Below are positions 16,901 through 25,406 of a DNA stretch of 64,000 bases, piece by piece. Made by a program: the position numbers and the translations under genes. The stretch is taken from contig NZ_ATVH01000018.1 of the NCBI RefSeq assembly GCF_000420625.1, positions 1-64,000 on the forward strand, written 5' to 3'. The notes under the pieces are model-generated. The model saw only the letters and a program-made list of their open reading frames with translations. It did no database searches and had not been told where the DNA came from. Origin of the DNA: Fodinicurvata sediminis DSM 21159. GTDB lineage: Bacteria > Pseudomonadota > Alphaproteobacteria > Kiloniellales > DSM-21159. Positions within the stretch are counted from its first letter, which is position 1. Each line of letters opens with the position of its first letter.

Positions 16901-18402
16901 AGGTCGATGCCACCCTGGCCCTCCAGTTTGAAAACGCCGAAATCTCCCTGGAGGCTGTTCAAGCGAAAAGCCTGTCCGGAGGCTGTCGCACGGCCCGAGG
17001 CGACCAGTCTGGCTTCATCGGACAGTGTCCGGCTCATTTCTTCGGATCTGTAGTCAATACCGGTGGCCTCGAGATCCAGTTCGAAGTCAACCTTGGCTTC
17101 GGGATCGCTCAAGGGGCGGTCCGGTAGCAGGTTCATGGAGACCCGAGTTGCGGAGATCTCGGCCTCGCTCGTCGCAAGGTCGGACAGCTGTCCGTTCAGT
17201 TTGATGTTCGGTTCAGCTATGGTGCCGCTGACGTCCAGTTTCAGCCGCCCCTCGGCAAGGCTGGCCGGCGCGATGAAGGGCTCGATCAACCCGGTGTCGC
17301 GACTCTGCAATTCGGCCTGCGCGGTGATTTCCTGCCCATCATGGCCCAGAGTTCCCTGGAAGGTCAGCTGTGCCGCCTGGCTTTGAAGGTTTCCGTTCCT
17401 CAATGACAAGGTGCCATCGGACTGCCGTGTGGCACTGAGTGAGAGCTGGAGGTTCGGCCTTGCCAATGGCCGCAGGTTGTCGGGCAGGAGGCCGGAAAGA
17501 TTCGCCGTGCTGTCCAGGTCGATACGCAGTGGGTCGAGGCCAACCACTGCCAGCCGGGATTCAATCCTGACGTTGCTGCCGGCCTCGGCCGTCAGATGCC
17601 CGCTCCATGCCTCGATTGGCCCCTTTCCCTCAAGTGACAAGTTGACCTCGGGATGGCCGTCAATCTGAAGGGCGCGGGCGATCAGACCGCCTTGTGGCTC
17701 TTCAGCCTTAACACTGGCTGTCAGCTCACGGCTTTCCGGCTGATAGAGCAGGTCAGCCTGAACCAGGCCGCGCGTTCCATCTATGCGCTCGACTGTCAGG
17801 TTGCTCTGCAGACTTCCTCCACGCTCAGCGTTGGCATCGCCGTTCACACGCAAGACGGCAGGCGTGCCCAGGACTGCGCGACCCAGGCTTATGCGTTCGG
17901 CGGCCAACCGCTCCAGCCGCAGCGACAACGGCAGTTCCGGCAAGTTGAGATCGATTTTCTCGGGCGGTTGGGCGGCCTCGTCCGTTGTCGTTTCCTCTGG
18001 TTGTGGCAGTCGTTCAATCTCCAGGTGACCCACCTCGACAAGGTCCAGTTTCAACCTTCGTTCCAGCAGCTTGAGTGGTTGCCAGCGCAGCTCGGCCTGG
18101 TCCAGGGAAAGCCAGAGTCCCTCGTCGTCGCTGATTCGAAGGTCACTCACCTGCAGACGCTGGGGCAGGGGGCCTCCGATCTCGCCAATGGTGATTTCCA
18201 TGCGGCCCGGCTGGGAGGCCAGCTGTTCAATCGTCTCGCCCAGCAAGTCACGGCCGGCATCCGTTTGCAGCCCAAGCAGCAGGACAGCCAGCAACAGCAC
18301 CGGCAGCAGGATGACGGTGGCAAGCGAAGCCAGCAAAAGGCGAAGCAGGAAGAACCTGCGCCGCTTCGGGCGGTCGGGCGTCTGCGCTTTGGCCTGGGTC
18401 AT
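13927..18402 (-). CDS. tamB: Translocation and assembly module protein TamB
   Basis: Very large inner-membrane-anchored periplasmic protein of the AsmA-like/TamB family, which spans the periplasm as a long beta-taco groove. It works with TamA in outer-membrane protein insertion and, by more recent work, in phospholipid transport to the outer membrane. The 1491-residue product has a basic N-terminus (RPKRRRFF) followed by one membrane helix at about residues 17-45, a long repetitive beta-rich body, and a C-terminal DUF490-type domain ending in an aromatic-rich RWQWDY. An acidic, glutamine-rich stretch near residue 1230 interrupts the beta body. The start at 18402 lies three bases after the tamA stop, so the two are coupled. 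Confidence 0.92.
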   Translation of the reverse strand: MTQAKAQTPDRPKRRRFFLLRLLLASLATVILLPVLLLAVLLLGLQTDAGRDLLGETIEQLASQPGRMEITIGEIGGPLPQRLQVSDLRISDDEGLWLSLDQAELRWQPLKLLERRLKLDLVEVGHLEIERLPQPEETTTDEAAQPPEKIDLNLPELPLSLRLERLAAERISLGRAVLGTPAVLRVNGDANAERGGSLQSNLTVERIDGTRGLVQADLLYQPESRELTASVKAEEPQGGLIARALQIDGHPEVNLSLEGKGPIEAWSGHLTAEAGSNVRIESRLAVVGLDPLRIDLDSTANLSGLLPDNLRPLARPNLQLSLSATRQSDGTLSLRNGNLQSQAAQLTFQGTLGHDGQEITAQAELQSRDTGLIEPFIAPASLAEGRLKLDVSGTIAEPNIKLNGQLSDLATSEAEISATRVSMNLLPDRPLSDPEAKVDFELDLEATGIDYRSEEMSRTLSDEARLVASGRATASGQAFRLNSLQGDFGVFKLEGQGGIDLASEQSDLEITLSHPDLANFSGLLATPDISGGVNGRLTARQRPGDPLVAKLQLDLTDFSSGQPLADSLLGKELRLAGRVEKPPEGENLSGKMMLVSQGLSATIEGNGDLQAETFALDYNLDLPSLNPLSNSLGMPLDGALALKGRAEGNFTAPTITATLTSPSLDLVGNSFKDLESNLELALSDGRPGGNFQLQAQTDYGALAAQTDFDLQENGILDLRNLSLTQGEDTRLTGSIGLPLDGTPAEGSLQGQGIQLSSLSELAGQQLSGALNLDITLDKAESQQRIVVESQLDDLRVGARAAPELAVQQTRLQLSISDALATPTMDGTLSLTQVAAGGAAMDRLEARVQGPLEAIRLSLSGSGELDQPLSFTVDAEGDLTSEAPTVRVQSLEADYGDIPLRLQRPLGVTYGQSLEIRDLALGIGDGRLTGGGTLGPESTDMEFALRDLRLEILEALDPEFPLRGQASADLRLQGASRNPQGRFELRLSEVTRQEEEQLGSIPELSGQIIAQLQDGQLSINGDLSGFAEEALQLRGNLPVQVSLQPFAFVLADTAPLDGRLSWSGNVENVVGLFPVDTIQLTGAGEIDITLAGTLAEPDLGGRIELNDAVYENFFSGTRLQPLDLIIEGRRDRLEVTKLEAGDGGNGTFSGQGSVQFRDGEELLSDLSLEFNNMGFVHRDDVTAHLSGNLSLQGDLLGQSELTGQIRNDSIEIRLVDELPPSVTELDNVTILGQDQDDSEESSEDSEQQEETASSGPVISLDVEIDLPRRVFVRGRGLDSEWGGHFSVSGTASAPRVVGSLEPQRGSFSIAGKSFQLQEGSVSLPPGNNLDPSLDLSAATQAGDIQAIIKVTGSASSPKINLTSNPILPEDEVLSRVLFNKNSSRLSPGEALMLANTAATLTSGGPGITDIARNLLGADVVSFTPSEEEGEGLGSVTVGRYLADGVFVGVEQGTQAGSTELNVELDVTDNIKVNSKTGSDGGSQVGIRWQWDY

Positions 18403-18405
18403 GAT

Positions 18406-20346
18406 TCAGAAAGACTGCCCGATGGAGACATAGAACTGGAAAGGATCATCCACCTCGGGACGGCGGTTGAGCGGCACGGCAACATCCAGGCGCAGGGGGC
18501 CGATACCGGTATAGTAGCGTAACCCCAGGCCAGCGGCCCAACGGAGGTTATCAATTGTCGGCCAGGAGGTGTCATAGACCTGCCCTGCATCGATGAAGGG
18601 GACCACACCGATGGACTCCGTCACCCGGAAACGGGCTTCCAGGCTCATTTCAAACAGGGCACGGCCACCTTCCGGGTCATCATCCTCGTCCAGTGGGCCA
18701 ATGGCCTGGTAAGGATAACCACGCACGGAACCGCCGCCGCCGGCGTAGAAACGCTGGTTTGCAGGTACGTCGCCGTGCGAGGAACCGACAATGCTGCCCA
18801 GGCGAACGCGTCCGGCCAGGACAAGGCGGTCCTCGTCCAGGACGGAAAGATAACTGGAAGCCGAGGCATCATTGATAATGTAGCGCGTGCTGTCGCCATA
18901 GAGGCTCATGAGCGGTGTCATGCTGTAGCTGAACCGCAGTCCCTTTGTCGGATTGAGCGGGTCATCCCGATTGTCGAAGATGGCCGAACCGGTCACTCCC
19001 GCGAGGAAGAACTGTTTATCCTCCTCGTTGTCCTCTTCGACCTGGGTCAAGGTCAGCCGCGGGCCAAATCGCGCCGTCCAGTTTTCGCCAATTGAACGTT
19101 CCAGGCCCAGGAACTGGTCAAAGGTCAACTCGTCATAGGCGTCGCTTGTTTCGCGGCGGAATGTGTTCTCGAACAGGAGGGCCTGGTCGCGTTGCAGGAA
19201 GTTGGGTTTGCGAAAATTGCCTTCCGCTTGCTGGCGCGATCGTGAAATGGATGCTTCCAGGCGCAGTTTCTCGTTTTCGCCGAAAAGATTGCGGTGTTCC
19301 CAGAAGGCATCGGCGCCCGGCCCATCGTCCGTGGAGTAGTTCACGCCAGCCCCAATGGACCTATGCGGGGCCTCGATCACTTCGGCAGAGACGGGAACTT
19401 CCTCGCCTTCCTTCTCATCTTCCTGCTTTCCAGGCTGCGGCTGTTCACTGCCATCCTGTGCCTGACTGCTGTCCTGCTCTTCGTCCTGCTTGCGATCGAC
19501 AATTACGGAGGAGAACAGGCCTGTTTGGCCAAGTTCCTGCCGCACACGCTCCACCTCGCGGGAATCATAGGTGGCGCCTTCAGGCCAGTTTACGAGTTCA
19601 CGAATATAGGACTCGCGGACGTCTTCCAAACCGCTGAGCTCCAAGCGTCCGAAGCGCGCACGCGCGCCGGTGTTTACCGTGATTTCGGCACGCAGCGTTT
19701 CATCTTCCGGATCTGCCAGATATCGCGCCTCCGCCAGTTCTGCATCCGGATAACCGTGCCGGGAGAGCAGACGGGTGATGCGTGTTTCTGCCTGCTTCAG
19801 GCTTTCGGCACGGGCCGGCTGACCGATTTCCAGCCCCAGGTCACTGGCGGTGCGGGGGACCTTGTCTCCCTCCGGTACGGTTGGATGGTAACTCAGGTCG
19901 TACTCGGACAGGGTGAACTGTTTGCCTGGATCGATTTCTATGGTGATCTGGATGGGCTGGGCTTCCTGATCGACCGAGGTCTCAACCGTCCCGTTGTAGT
20001 AACCTTCAGATCGCAGAATGCGTCGGAAGCGCCCAACATCATCCTCCATCCGTCGGCGCAACGCAGCTGGCGTTGCGGGCTGCCGTTCGCTCTGGTTCAA
20101 GAGGGCCGAGCTTTCATCGATCAGGTTGCGCAGGCGCGTGTTCAATTCGCCGGTGATGTCCGTATCGTAATCCATCCCCTGAATCAGGTTCTCGCGGGGT
20201 GGTGGAACATCGCTGCTTTCCGCACCAGGCCAGATATCATCCAGGATCGAGCAGCCACTGAGCGAAAGCGTGATCAATGCAGCGCATCCCCATCGCACTA
20301 CGGACAGGATCTGTTTGTTCCTACGCATGCTGGCGGATGCACTCAC
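18406..20346 (-). CDS. tamA: TamA, Omp85-family outer membrane assembly factor
   Basis: Outer-membrane beta-barrel partner of TamB with N-terminal POTRA domains. The C-terminal half is a typical Omp85 barrel (FYAGGGGSVRGYPYQ motif; C-terminal residue Phe), and the region from about residue 125 to 270 reads as POTRA repeats. The chosen GTG at 20346 overlaps the upstream gene's stop as GTGA; ATG at 20328 is an alternative. Two oddities: the signal peptide ends in LSLSGC, a lipobox, so this TamA could be a lipoprotein, and an acidic Gln/Glu-rich insert of about 35 residues near residue 300 sits between the last POTRA and the barrel. The length of 646 residues is longer than E. coli TamA (577). 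Confidence 0.9.
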   Translation of the reverse strand: MSASASMRRNKQILSVVRWGCAALITLSLSGCSILDDIWPGAESSDVPPPRENLIQGMDYDTDITGELNTRLRNLIDESSALLNQSERQPATPAALRRRMEDDVGRFRRILRSEGYYNGTVETSVDQEAQPIQITIEIDPGKQFTLSEYDLSYHPTVPEGDKVPRTASDLGLEIGQPARAESLKQAETRITRLLSRHGYPDAELAEARYLADPEDETLRAEITVNTGARARFGRLELSGLEDVRESYIRELVNWPEGATYDSREVERVRQELGQTGLFSSVIVDRKQDEEQDSSQAQDGSEQPQPGKQEDEKEGEEVPVSAEVIEAPHRSIGAGVNYSTDDGPGADAFWEHRNLFGENEKLRLEASISRSRQQAEGNFRKPNFLQRDQALLFENTFRRETSDAYDELTFDQFLGLERSIGENWTARFGPRLTLTQVEEDNEEDKQFFLAGVTGSAIFDNRDDPLNPTKGLRFSYSMTPLMSLYGDSTRYIINDASASSYLSVLDEDRLVLAGRVRLGSIVGSSHGDVPANQRFYAGGGGSVRGYPYQAIGPLDEDDDPEGGRALFEMSLEARFRVTESIGVVPFIDAGQVYDTSWPTIDNLRWAAGLGLRYYTGIGPLRLDVAVPLNRRPEVDDPFQFYVSIGQSF

Positions 20347-22013
20347 TTGGTACTCACTGTCTGGGTCTTCTTCCCCTGATAGTTTTCAATAAAGAAATCC
20401 CGGAAGTCATGCATCTGCATAATGGCAGCAGACTTCTTCGGGTGCATGCCTTGTGTGAAGCCGTGATGATCGAAAGGTTCCAAAAGCTCTTCCCGGTTAG
20501 ACAGAATGTGTACGGGAACCTCGCTGGCTGCATCGGGACCAGAAGCGATCGCCCCGGCCTCATGATCGCCGAGAACGACCATCAGGAAAGGATCCTTTTC
20601 AATCGAAACGTTCCGGATATAGCTTGCCAGCGTTCTGAGGACGTAGTCTATGGACTGTGCATAGTGTTCGCGCACGCGCCCCGGATCTTGCCAGAGTGAG
20701 GCCGGGCTTTCGCCCTGGTCTGCCCACCGGGAGAATATGGTCCCATCACCGATGTTCGTCCAGTCATCCAATACGGGTGCAATCGGGGTCCAGGGAGCGT
20801 GGCTGCTGATCAGGGCAAGCATGGCGAAGAAGGGTTGCGCCCCTTTGCGAACGGCCTGATCGAAATGCGACAGGGTGTATTGGTCGGGCATGGTGACCCA
20901 GTTATAGGGCTTGCCGGCATAGCCCATGTCTCGGGCAAAGATGTAACGGTCGAACCCCATGAACCCGGCTTCTGGCCAGGCTCTCGTAATGGCAGGCATG
21001 ACAAGCGCGCTTTCGTGTCCACTGTCGGAAAAGGCCTTGGCCAGTGTCAGGCGTTCACTTTCGCTGAGCAGTTGGTACTTGATCTGGTTGTCGACCCAGA
21101 GGCCACTGAGGAAGCTTGCATGCGACAGCCAGGACTGCCCCCCGATGGTCGGTGCCTGCGCCCAGCCCGAAACGCTTTTAATCTCCTTGGCATCTGTTGC
21201 GTGCTGCAGGTCCTTGAGGGCGGCTGCAGTGGTCTCTGCATAGCCTGTATTCTCCAGCGCCTGCCGGCCATAGGATTCAACAAAGATCAGTATGACGTTG
21301 GTGTCGGACAGTGCACCCAGGGCATTCTCTGGAATGCCATCGTCATAGCGCTCACGTGCAAGAGCGGCTTTGAATTGTGGGCGTTCCCGGATGACAGCGG
21401 CCACCCTTTGTACCTGTCCCGTCAGGCTGTGTGTCAGTTCCGCCGTTATCGGTAGCTGGTGCCTCTGTGTGGCCGGCAGGTGACCAGCAACCAGGACCAG
21501 GGCAAGCACGCAAATGGCCATCCTTGGGGCCCGCACGGGTTCAAGGATCGAGAGTGCGCGCGAGCAGACGTAAAGGACGAGCAATAGAGCTGTGGCCAAG
21601 GCCAACAACAACAGACCTGACAGCAATGGGCCGGTTGCTCCCCACAGCAGTTCCAGTCCCGGCTGCAGAAGGTTGATGTCGAACATCAGGTTCAGAGGCC
21701 GCCCGAAGAAAACGCGCAAGGCCTGGTCAAGGAAGAGGACCAGGGCCGCAGAGAAAATCAGCAGGGCCAACGGCCAGCGAAGGTAACGGCTTGTGGATCG
21801 GGGCAACAAGGCATAGCCGGCCACGATCACCACGACCTCCAAGGGCAATCGGAAGGTGCGCCAATTCCAGCCATGAAGAAGCCCCGGCAAACTGAAGAGC
21901 AGCCAGAAAAAGCATATGGCCATCAGGAAGACGGGCAGGCCACCATTTTGCCCGGCGTCAGAAGACGCTGGCGCGGTCTCTCTCTCTAAGGTAGCCTTCT
22001 TGAAAAGTTTCAT
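20343..22013 (-). CDS. Membrane sulfatase-fold protein (LtaS/OpgB-like phosphotransferase)
   Basis: Alkaline-phosphatase superfamily protein of 556 residues with an N-terminal block of about five membrane helices (residues 28-180) and a periplasmic catalytic domain. Metal and active-site blocks of the LtaS/MdoB type are visible: NVILIFVESYG, APTIGGQSWLSHASFLSG (candidate nucleophile Thr or Ser), ISSHAPWTP and GDHEAG. Members move phosphoglycerol or phosphoethanolamine from phospholipids onto glucans, lipid A or teichoic acid. The substrate here is unknown; with OpgH encoded 7 kb away, glycerophosphorylation of periplasmic glucan is one possibility. The stop overlaps the tamA start by four bases, and only 26 bases separate it from the divergent dehydrogenase gene. 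Confidence 0.8.
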   Translation of the reverse strand: MKLFKKATLERETAPASSDAGQNGGLPVFLMAICFFWLLFSLPGLLHGWNWRTFRLPLEVVVIVAGYALLPRSTSRYLRWPLALLIFSAALVLFLDQALRVFFGRPLNLMFDINLLQPGLELLWGATGPLLSGLLLLALATALLLVLYVCSRALSILEPVRAPRMAICVLALVLVAGHLPATQRHQLPITAELTHSLTGQVQRVAAVIRERPQFKAALARERYDDGIPENALGALSDTNVILIFVESYGRQALENTGYAETTAAALKDLQHATDAKEIKSVSGWAQAPTIGGQSWLSHASFLSGLWVDNQIKYQLLSESERLTLAKAFSDSGHESALVMPAITRAWPEAGFMGFDRYIFARDMGYAGKPYNWVTMPDQYTLSHFDQAVRKGAQPFFAMLALISSHAPWTPIAPVLDDWTNIGDGTIFSRWADQGESPASLWQDPGRVREHYAQSIDYVLRTLASYIRNVSIEKDPFLMVVLGDHEAGAIASGPDAASEVPVHILSNREELLEPFDHHGFTQGMHPKKSAAIMQMHDFRDFFIENYQGKKTQTVSTK

Positions 22014-22039
22014 TTTCTCAACAGCTTCCGGATCTATGC

Positions 22040-23026
22040 ATGTCGCATCCCATGGCTTCAGCTTATTGGATCACGGCGCCCCGCCGTGGCGAAATACGTG
22101 CCCAGGCCCTGCCAGCTTTGCGTCCGGGAGAGGTTCTTGTGAAAACCCTCTATGGCGCAATCAGCCGTGGCACCGAAAGTCTGGTCTTCAATAACCTGAT
22201 CCCGGAAAGCCAGTATGATGCCATGGCCGCGCCCTTTCAGGAGGGGTCCTTACCCTTTCCTGTAAAATATGGCTACATTTCGGTCGGTAAAGTCCTGGAA
22301 GGATCCGGCGACCTGCTGGGGCGGACGGTATTCTGTCTGTATCCACACCAGTCGACCTATGTGGTGCCAGGCGAACATGTGGTTCCCTTGCCGCCCGGAT
22401 TGCCTCCAAAACGTGCGGTTCTGGCCGCAAACATGGAGACGGCCCTGAACGGACTGTGGGATGCCACGCCCTGTCTCGGAGACCGGATTGCCGTCTTTGG
22501 GGCCGGCACGGTCGGCTTTCTTCTGGCCTGGTTGAGCCAGTCCATCCCGGGAACGGAAGTCACACTGGTCGATCCGGATACGGCCAAGGCTGAAGTGGCA
22601 CAGCGCCTTGGCCTGTCACTCGTGCCTCCCGAAGAGGCCCCAAAAGAGTGCGACCTGGTTATTCATGCCAGTGGCGTTCCCGAAGCCTTGACGATGGCGC
22701 TGAGGTCGGCTGGCTATGAAGCCACTGTCCTGGAGATGAGTTGGTTCGGTGAGCGTAAGGTCACACTCCCCCTGGGGGAGGCCTTCCATTCCCGTCGCAT
22801 CACTCTACGTTCCTCTCAGGTGGGCGGTGTTTCGCCGGCCAGGAACGCCAGGAAGGGATATCGCAGGCGAATGGAAATTGCCCTGGGCCTGCTCCGTTCG
22901 AGTGAACTGGATGCCTTGATTACCGGGGAAAGTACTTTTGAGGAGCTTCCGGCCGTGATGGAACGGCTTGCTGACAACGGGCGCGGGGTACTCTGTCACC
23001 GTATTCGCCATGAGAGCAACGAGTGA
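22040..23026 (+). CDS. Zinc-less MDR-family dehydrogenase (BchC-like)
   Basis: Medium-chain dehydrogenase/reductase fold with a Rossmann motif [14 protein letters not shown] near residue 150. At the position of the catalytic zinc Cys (usually CGTD or CGSD) it has AISRGTES, as in BchC-type and other zinc-independent members, and the four-Cys structural zinc lobe is absent. The 328-residue length is slightly short. The substrate is unknown to me. It opens a five-gene plus-strand run (T-fold protein, glycosyltransferase, methyltransferase, flippase-like protein), and its stop overlaps the next open frame as GTGA. ATG at 22052 is an alternative start. The promoter must lie inside the divergent sulfatase gene, because only 26 bases separate the two starts. 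Confidence 0.8.
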   Translation: MSHPMASAYWITAPRRGEIRAQALPALRPGEVLVKTLYGAISRGTESLVFNNLIPESQYDAMAAPFQEGSLPFPVKYGYISVGKVLEGSGDLLGRTVFCLYPHQSTYVVPGEHVVPLPPGLPPKRAVLAANMETALNGLWDATPCLGDRIAVFGAGTVGFLLAWLSQSIPGTEVTLVDPDTAKAEVAQRLGLSLVPPEEAPKECDLVIHASGVPEALTMALRSAGYEATVLEMSWFGERKVTLPLGEAFHSRRITLRSSQVGGVSPARNARKGYRRRMEIALGLLRSSELDALITGESTFEELPAVMERLADNGRGVLCHRIRHESNE

Positions 23027-23043
23027 AGGATCGGGAAAAAGCC

Positions 23044-23457
23044 ATGTATAGCCTGACCGTGCGGGACCATTTCATGATTGCGCACAGCTTCACCGGCGAG
23101 GTTTTCGGACCGGCGCGCAACCTGCATGGAGCAACCTATGTTGTGGATGCGGAGTTTCGGCGCCCGGAACTGGATGATGACGGCCTGGTCGTGGATATCG
23201 GGCTGGCCAGCGAGACCCTGAAGCACATTCTGGGCACCCTGAACTATCGCAATCTCGATGAAGAGGAGACGTTCCAGGGGCGAAATACCACCACCGAATT
23301 CCTGGCAGGCGAAATCCACCGCCGCCTGGCCGCGGCCATTGCGGAAGAACGTCTGGGAGACAGTGCCATGGGACTTCACGCGTTGAAGGTCACATTGCAT
23401 GAGTCCCACATTGCCTGGGCGTCCTATGAGGGGCCTGTTGCCGCAGGGCGGGATTGA
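23044..23457 (+). CDS. PTPS/QueD-like T-fold protein lacking catalytic residues
   Basis: The 137-residue protein [16 protein letters not shown] aligns with 6-pyruvoyl-tetrahydropterin synthase and QueD, sharing AHSF (first zinc His), the LHG turn, VVDIG, NTTTEF and the late Glu in LHESHIAW. Key residues differ: the nucleophile Cys before the HGH motif is absent, HGH is HGA so a zinc ligand is lost, and the catalytic LDHRNL-type His is Tyr in LNYRNLD. It may therefore bind a pterin-like ligand without performing the known reaction, or carry out a different one. A GTG at 23023, overlapping the upstream stop, is an alternative start. I recall similar [11 protein letters not shown] proteins beside the same neighbours in other alphaproteobacteria. 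Confidence 0.82.
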   Translation: MYSLTVRDHFMIAHSFTGEVFGPARNLHGATYVVDAEFRRPELDDDGLVVDIGLASETLKHILGTLNYRNLDEEETFQGRNTTTEFLAGEIHRRLAAAIAEERLGDSAMGLHALKVTLHESHIAWASYEGPVAAGRD

Positions 23458-23463
23458 AGCGCC

Positions 23464-24534
23464 ATGGCCTGTGTTTGCTTTGTGATTCCCGGCGATCCGG
23501 AGACCCGGACAGGTGGTTATCACTATGACAGGCAGATCATGAATGGCCTCAGAGAACGAGGTCTGGATGTACGCCTCACAAGCCTGAGCGCAGATTTCCC
23601 CTTTCCCAACCTTGAAGCCCTGGCCCGTGCAGAGGAAACCATTTCACGCCTGCCTTCGGGAGAGCCAGTTGTCATCGATGGTCTTGCATTCGGCGCCTTT
23701 TCCGAGCGCTTGGCTTCACTACTGGCACAGGGCCGACGATTGATTGCGCTGGTCCATCATCCGCTTGCCAGGGAAACGGGCTTGACGCGAACGCAACGTG
23801 AGCGGCTTCACTTCAGCGAACAACAGGCACTGGCTTTCGCAGATCATGTGGTGGTGACCGGGCCCGCAACGGCGCGGGAGCTCCATTCCGACTACCAGGT
23901 TCCTGAACCGCGCTTGCAGGTCATTCTGCCGGGAACAGAGCATCAGAAACCAGCCTCTGGAGGAAAAGGAGGCTGTTGCAACCTGCTTGCCGTCGCGACT
24001 CTGACCCCCCGGAAGAACCAGCTGCAGCTTCTGGAAGCCCTGGCATTATTGCAGCCGGTAGACAACTGGAAATTGACTTTGGCCGGCTCCGATCAGCGAG
24101 ACAAGGCTTATGCCTCAGAAGTGCTGAAGGGGGTACGCAATCTGGGGATTGAGGACCGCGTGGTCGTGACGGGTGAGCTTGATCCTGTCGAACTGGACAG
24201 GTGCTACCAGGAAGCGGATGTCTTCGTTCTGCCGTCCCTGATGGAAGGGTACGGGATGGTTTTTGCTGAAGCCCTTGCGCGCGGACTGCCGATCGTGGCG
24301 CCGAAGTCGGCCGGCATCGTGGAAACCCTGCCTGACAATTGCGGCCTTTTTGTTGAACCGGGTGATCTGGCCGACTTGAGGCTGGCCCTGGGCAGGATAT
24401 TGAGCGATGAGGGCTATGTTTCCTCTTTGCGACGGGGTGCCCTGGAGGCAAGGGAAACCTTGCCGCGCTGGGACAAGGCCATAGATCGGTTTCTACTCCT
24501 GCTCGAACCGAATCAGGATAGAGCAGAGAAATGA
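23464..24534 (+). CDS. GT4-family glycosyltransferase
   Basis: GT-B fold retaining glycosyltransferase of 356 residues. The N-terminal domain starts CFVIPGDPETRTGGYHYDRQ, with the Gly-rich acceptor loop, and the C-terminal domain has the nucleotide-sugar motif block LMEGYGMVFAEALARGLPIV, containing the E-x7-E signature of GT4 enzymes. No signal or membrane segment is seen, so it acts in the cytoplasm. The start is seven bases after the T-fold stop, and its own stop overlaps the methyltransferase start as ATGA, implying translational coupling. Donor and acceptor sugars are unknown; the neighbouring dehydrogenase, T-fold and RibD-type genes suggest the acceptor may be a small heterocycle rather than a polysaccharide. 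Confidence 0.85.
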   Translation: MACVCFVIPGDPETRTGGYHYDRQIMNGLRERGLDVRLTSLSADFPFPNLEALARAEETISRLPSGEPVVIDGLAFGAFSERLASLLAQGRRLIALVHHPLARETGLTRTQRERLHFSEQQALAFADHVVVTGPATARELHSDYQVPEPRLQVILPGTEHQKPASGGKGGCCNLLAVATLTPRKNQLQLLEALALLQPVDNWKLTLAGSDQRDKAYASEVLKGVRNLGIEDRVVVTGELDPVELDRCYQEADVFVLPSLMEGYGMVFAEALARGLPIVAPKSAGIVETLPDNCGLFVEPGDLADLRLALGRILSDEGYVSSLRRGALEARETLPRWDKAIDRFLLLLEPNQDRAEK

Positions 24535-25406
24535 GTGGGCACTTCAATGCCGATTGGCTGGATCTGCGGGAGCCGGTGGACCTGGCAGCCCGCAGTGTTC
24601 CGCTTCAGAAGCATCTTGCCAGCATTCTTGCTTCGCTATCTGCTGAAGAATGCGTGATCCATGATCTGGGGGCCGGGACGGGCGCCAATTTGCGTGCGTT
24701 GGCCCCCATACTTGGCGGTATGCAGCGCTGGTTCCTGCTGGATCATGATGCCCAGTTGCTCAAGCTCGCCTCTGAGCGACTCGTGGACTGGTGTATCGAG
24801 TCCGGCGGAGAGGTTCGGGAAGCCAGAGCTGGACTTTCGTTGGCCACGGAAAACTGGACAGCAGAGGTGTCGATGATCCAGCAGGACCTGTCGAGCACGT
24901 TGTCCGAGGGAATGTCCAGGGCAGATCTGGTCACAGGGGCGGCGCTTCTGGACCTGGTTTCCGCCAAATGGCTGGAACAGTTGGCCGACTCAAGCGGCGG
25001 AGCCGTGTTGTATTTCCCCTTGAATTACAATGGGTCTATGCAGTTTCGGCCCGCGCTGGAAGCGGACAGTAAGATCACGGAGCTGTTCAATCGCCACCAG
25101 AGTGGGAACAAGGGGTTCGGGCCGGCTCTGGGGGGGCAGGCACCACGACGTTCAAGAGAAATCCTGACGTCCTATGGCTTTGAGTGCCGCCTTGATGAAA
25201 GCCCCTGGCACCTGAGCATCGAAGAGGAGCGACTGCAGCAGGAACTGCTCAAGGGCATAGCCAATGCCGCCTCGGAACTCAGTGACGCGCCGGGGCAGGT
25301 GGATGGCTGGCTTGCGCAACGTATGGCTAGCCTGGACCGGGGTCAGAGCCATTTGATCATCGGCCATGAAGACATCCTTGCCGTGCCGAAAGGATACTTG
25401 CCGTGA
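24531..25406 (+). CDS. Class I SAM-dependent methyltransferase of the cluster
   Basis: A 291-residue protein with the SAM-binding motif HDLGAGTGANLRAL at about residue 45 and an acidic post-I residue (LLDHDAQLL). The C-terminal part is not similar to any substrate-specific family I can name. It overlaps the glycosyltransferase by four bases (ATGA) and the flippase-like gene start by one base (TGATG), so it is tightly coupled in the plus-strand cluster. A role in methylating the cluster's product is inferred from position only. Confidence 0.78.
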   Translation: MSGHFNADWLDLREPVDLAARSVPLQKHLASILASLSAEECVIHDLGAGTGANLRALAPILGGMQRWFLLDHDAQLLKLASERLVDWCIESGGEVREARAGLSLATENWTAEVSMIQQDLSSTLSEGMSRADLVTGAALLDLVSAKWLEQLADSSGGAVLYFPLNYNGSMQFRPALEADSKITELFNRHQSGNKGFGPALGGQAPRRSREILTSYGFECRLDESPWHLSIEEERLQQELLKGIANAASELSDAPGQVDGWLAQRMASLDRGQSHLIIGHEDILAVPKGYLP

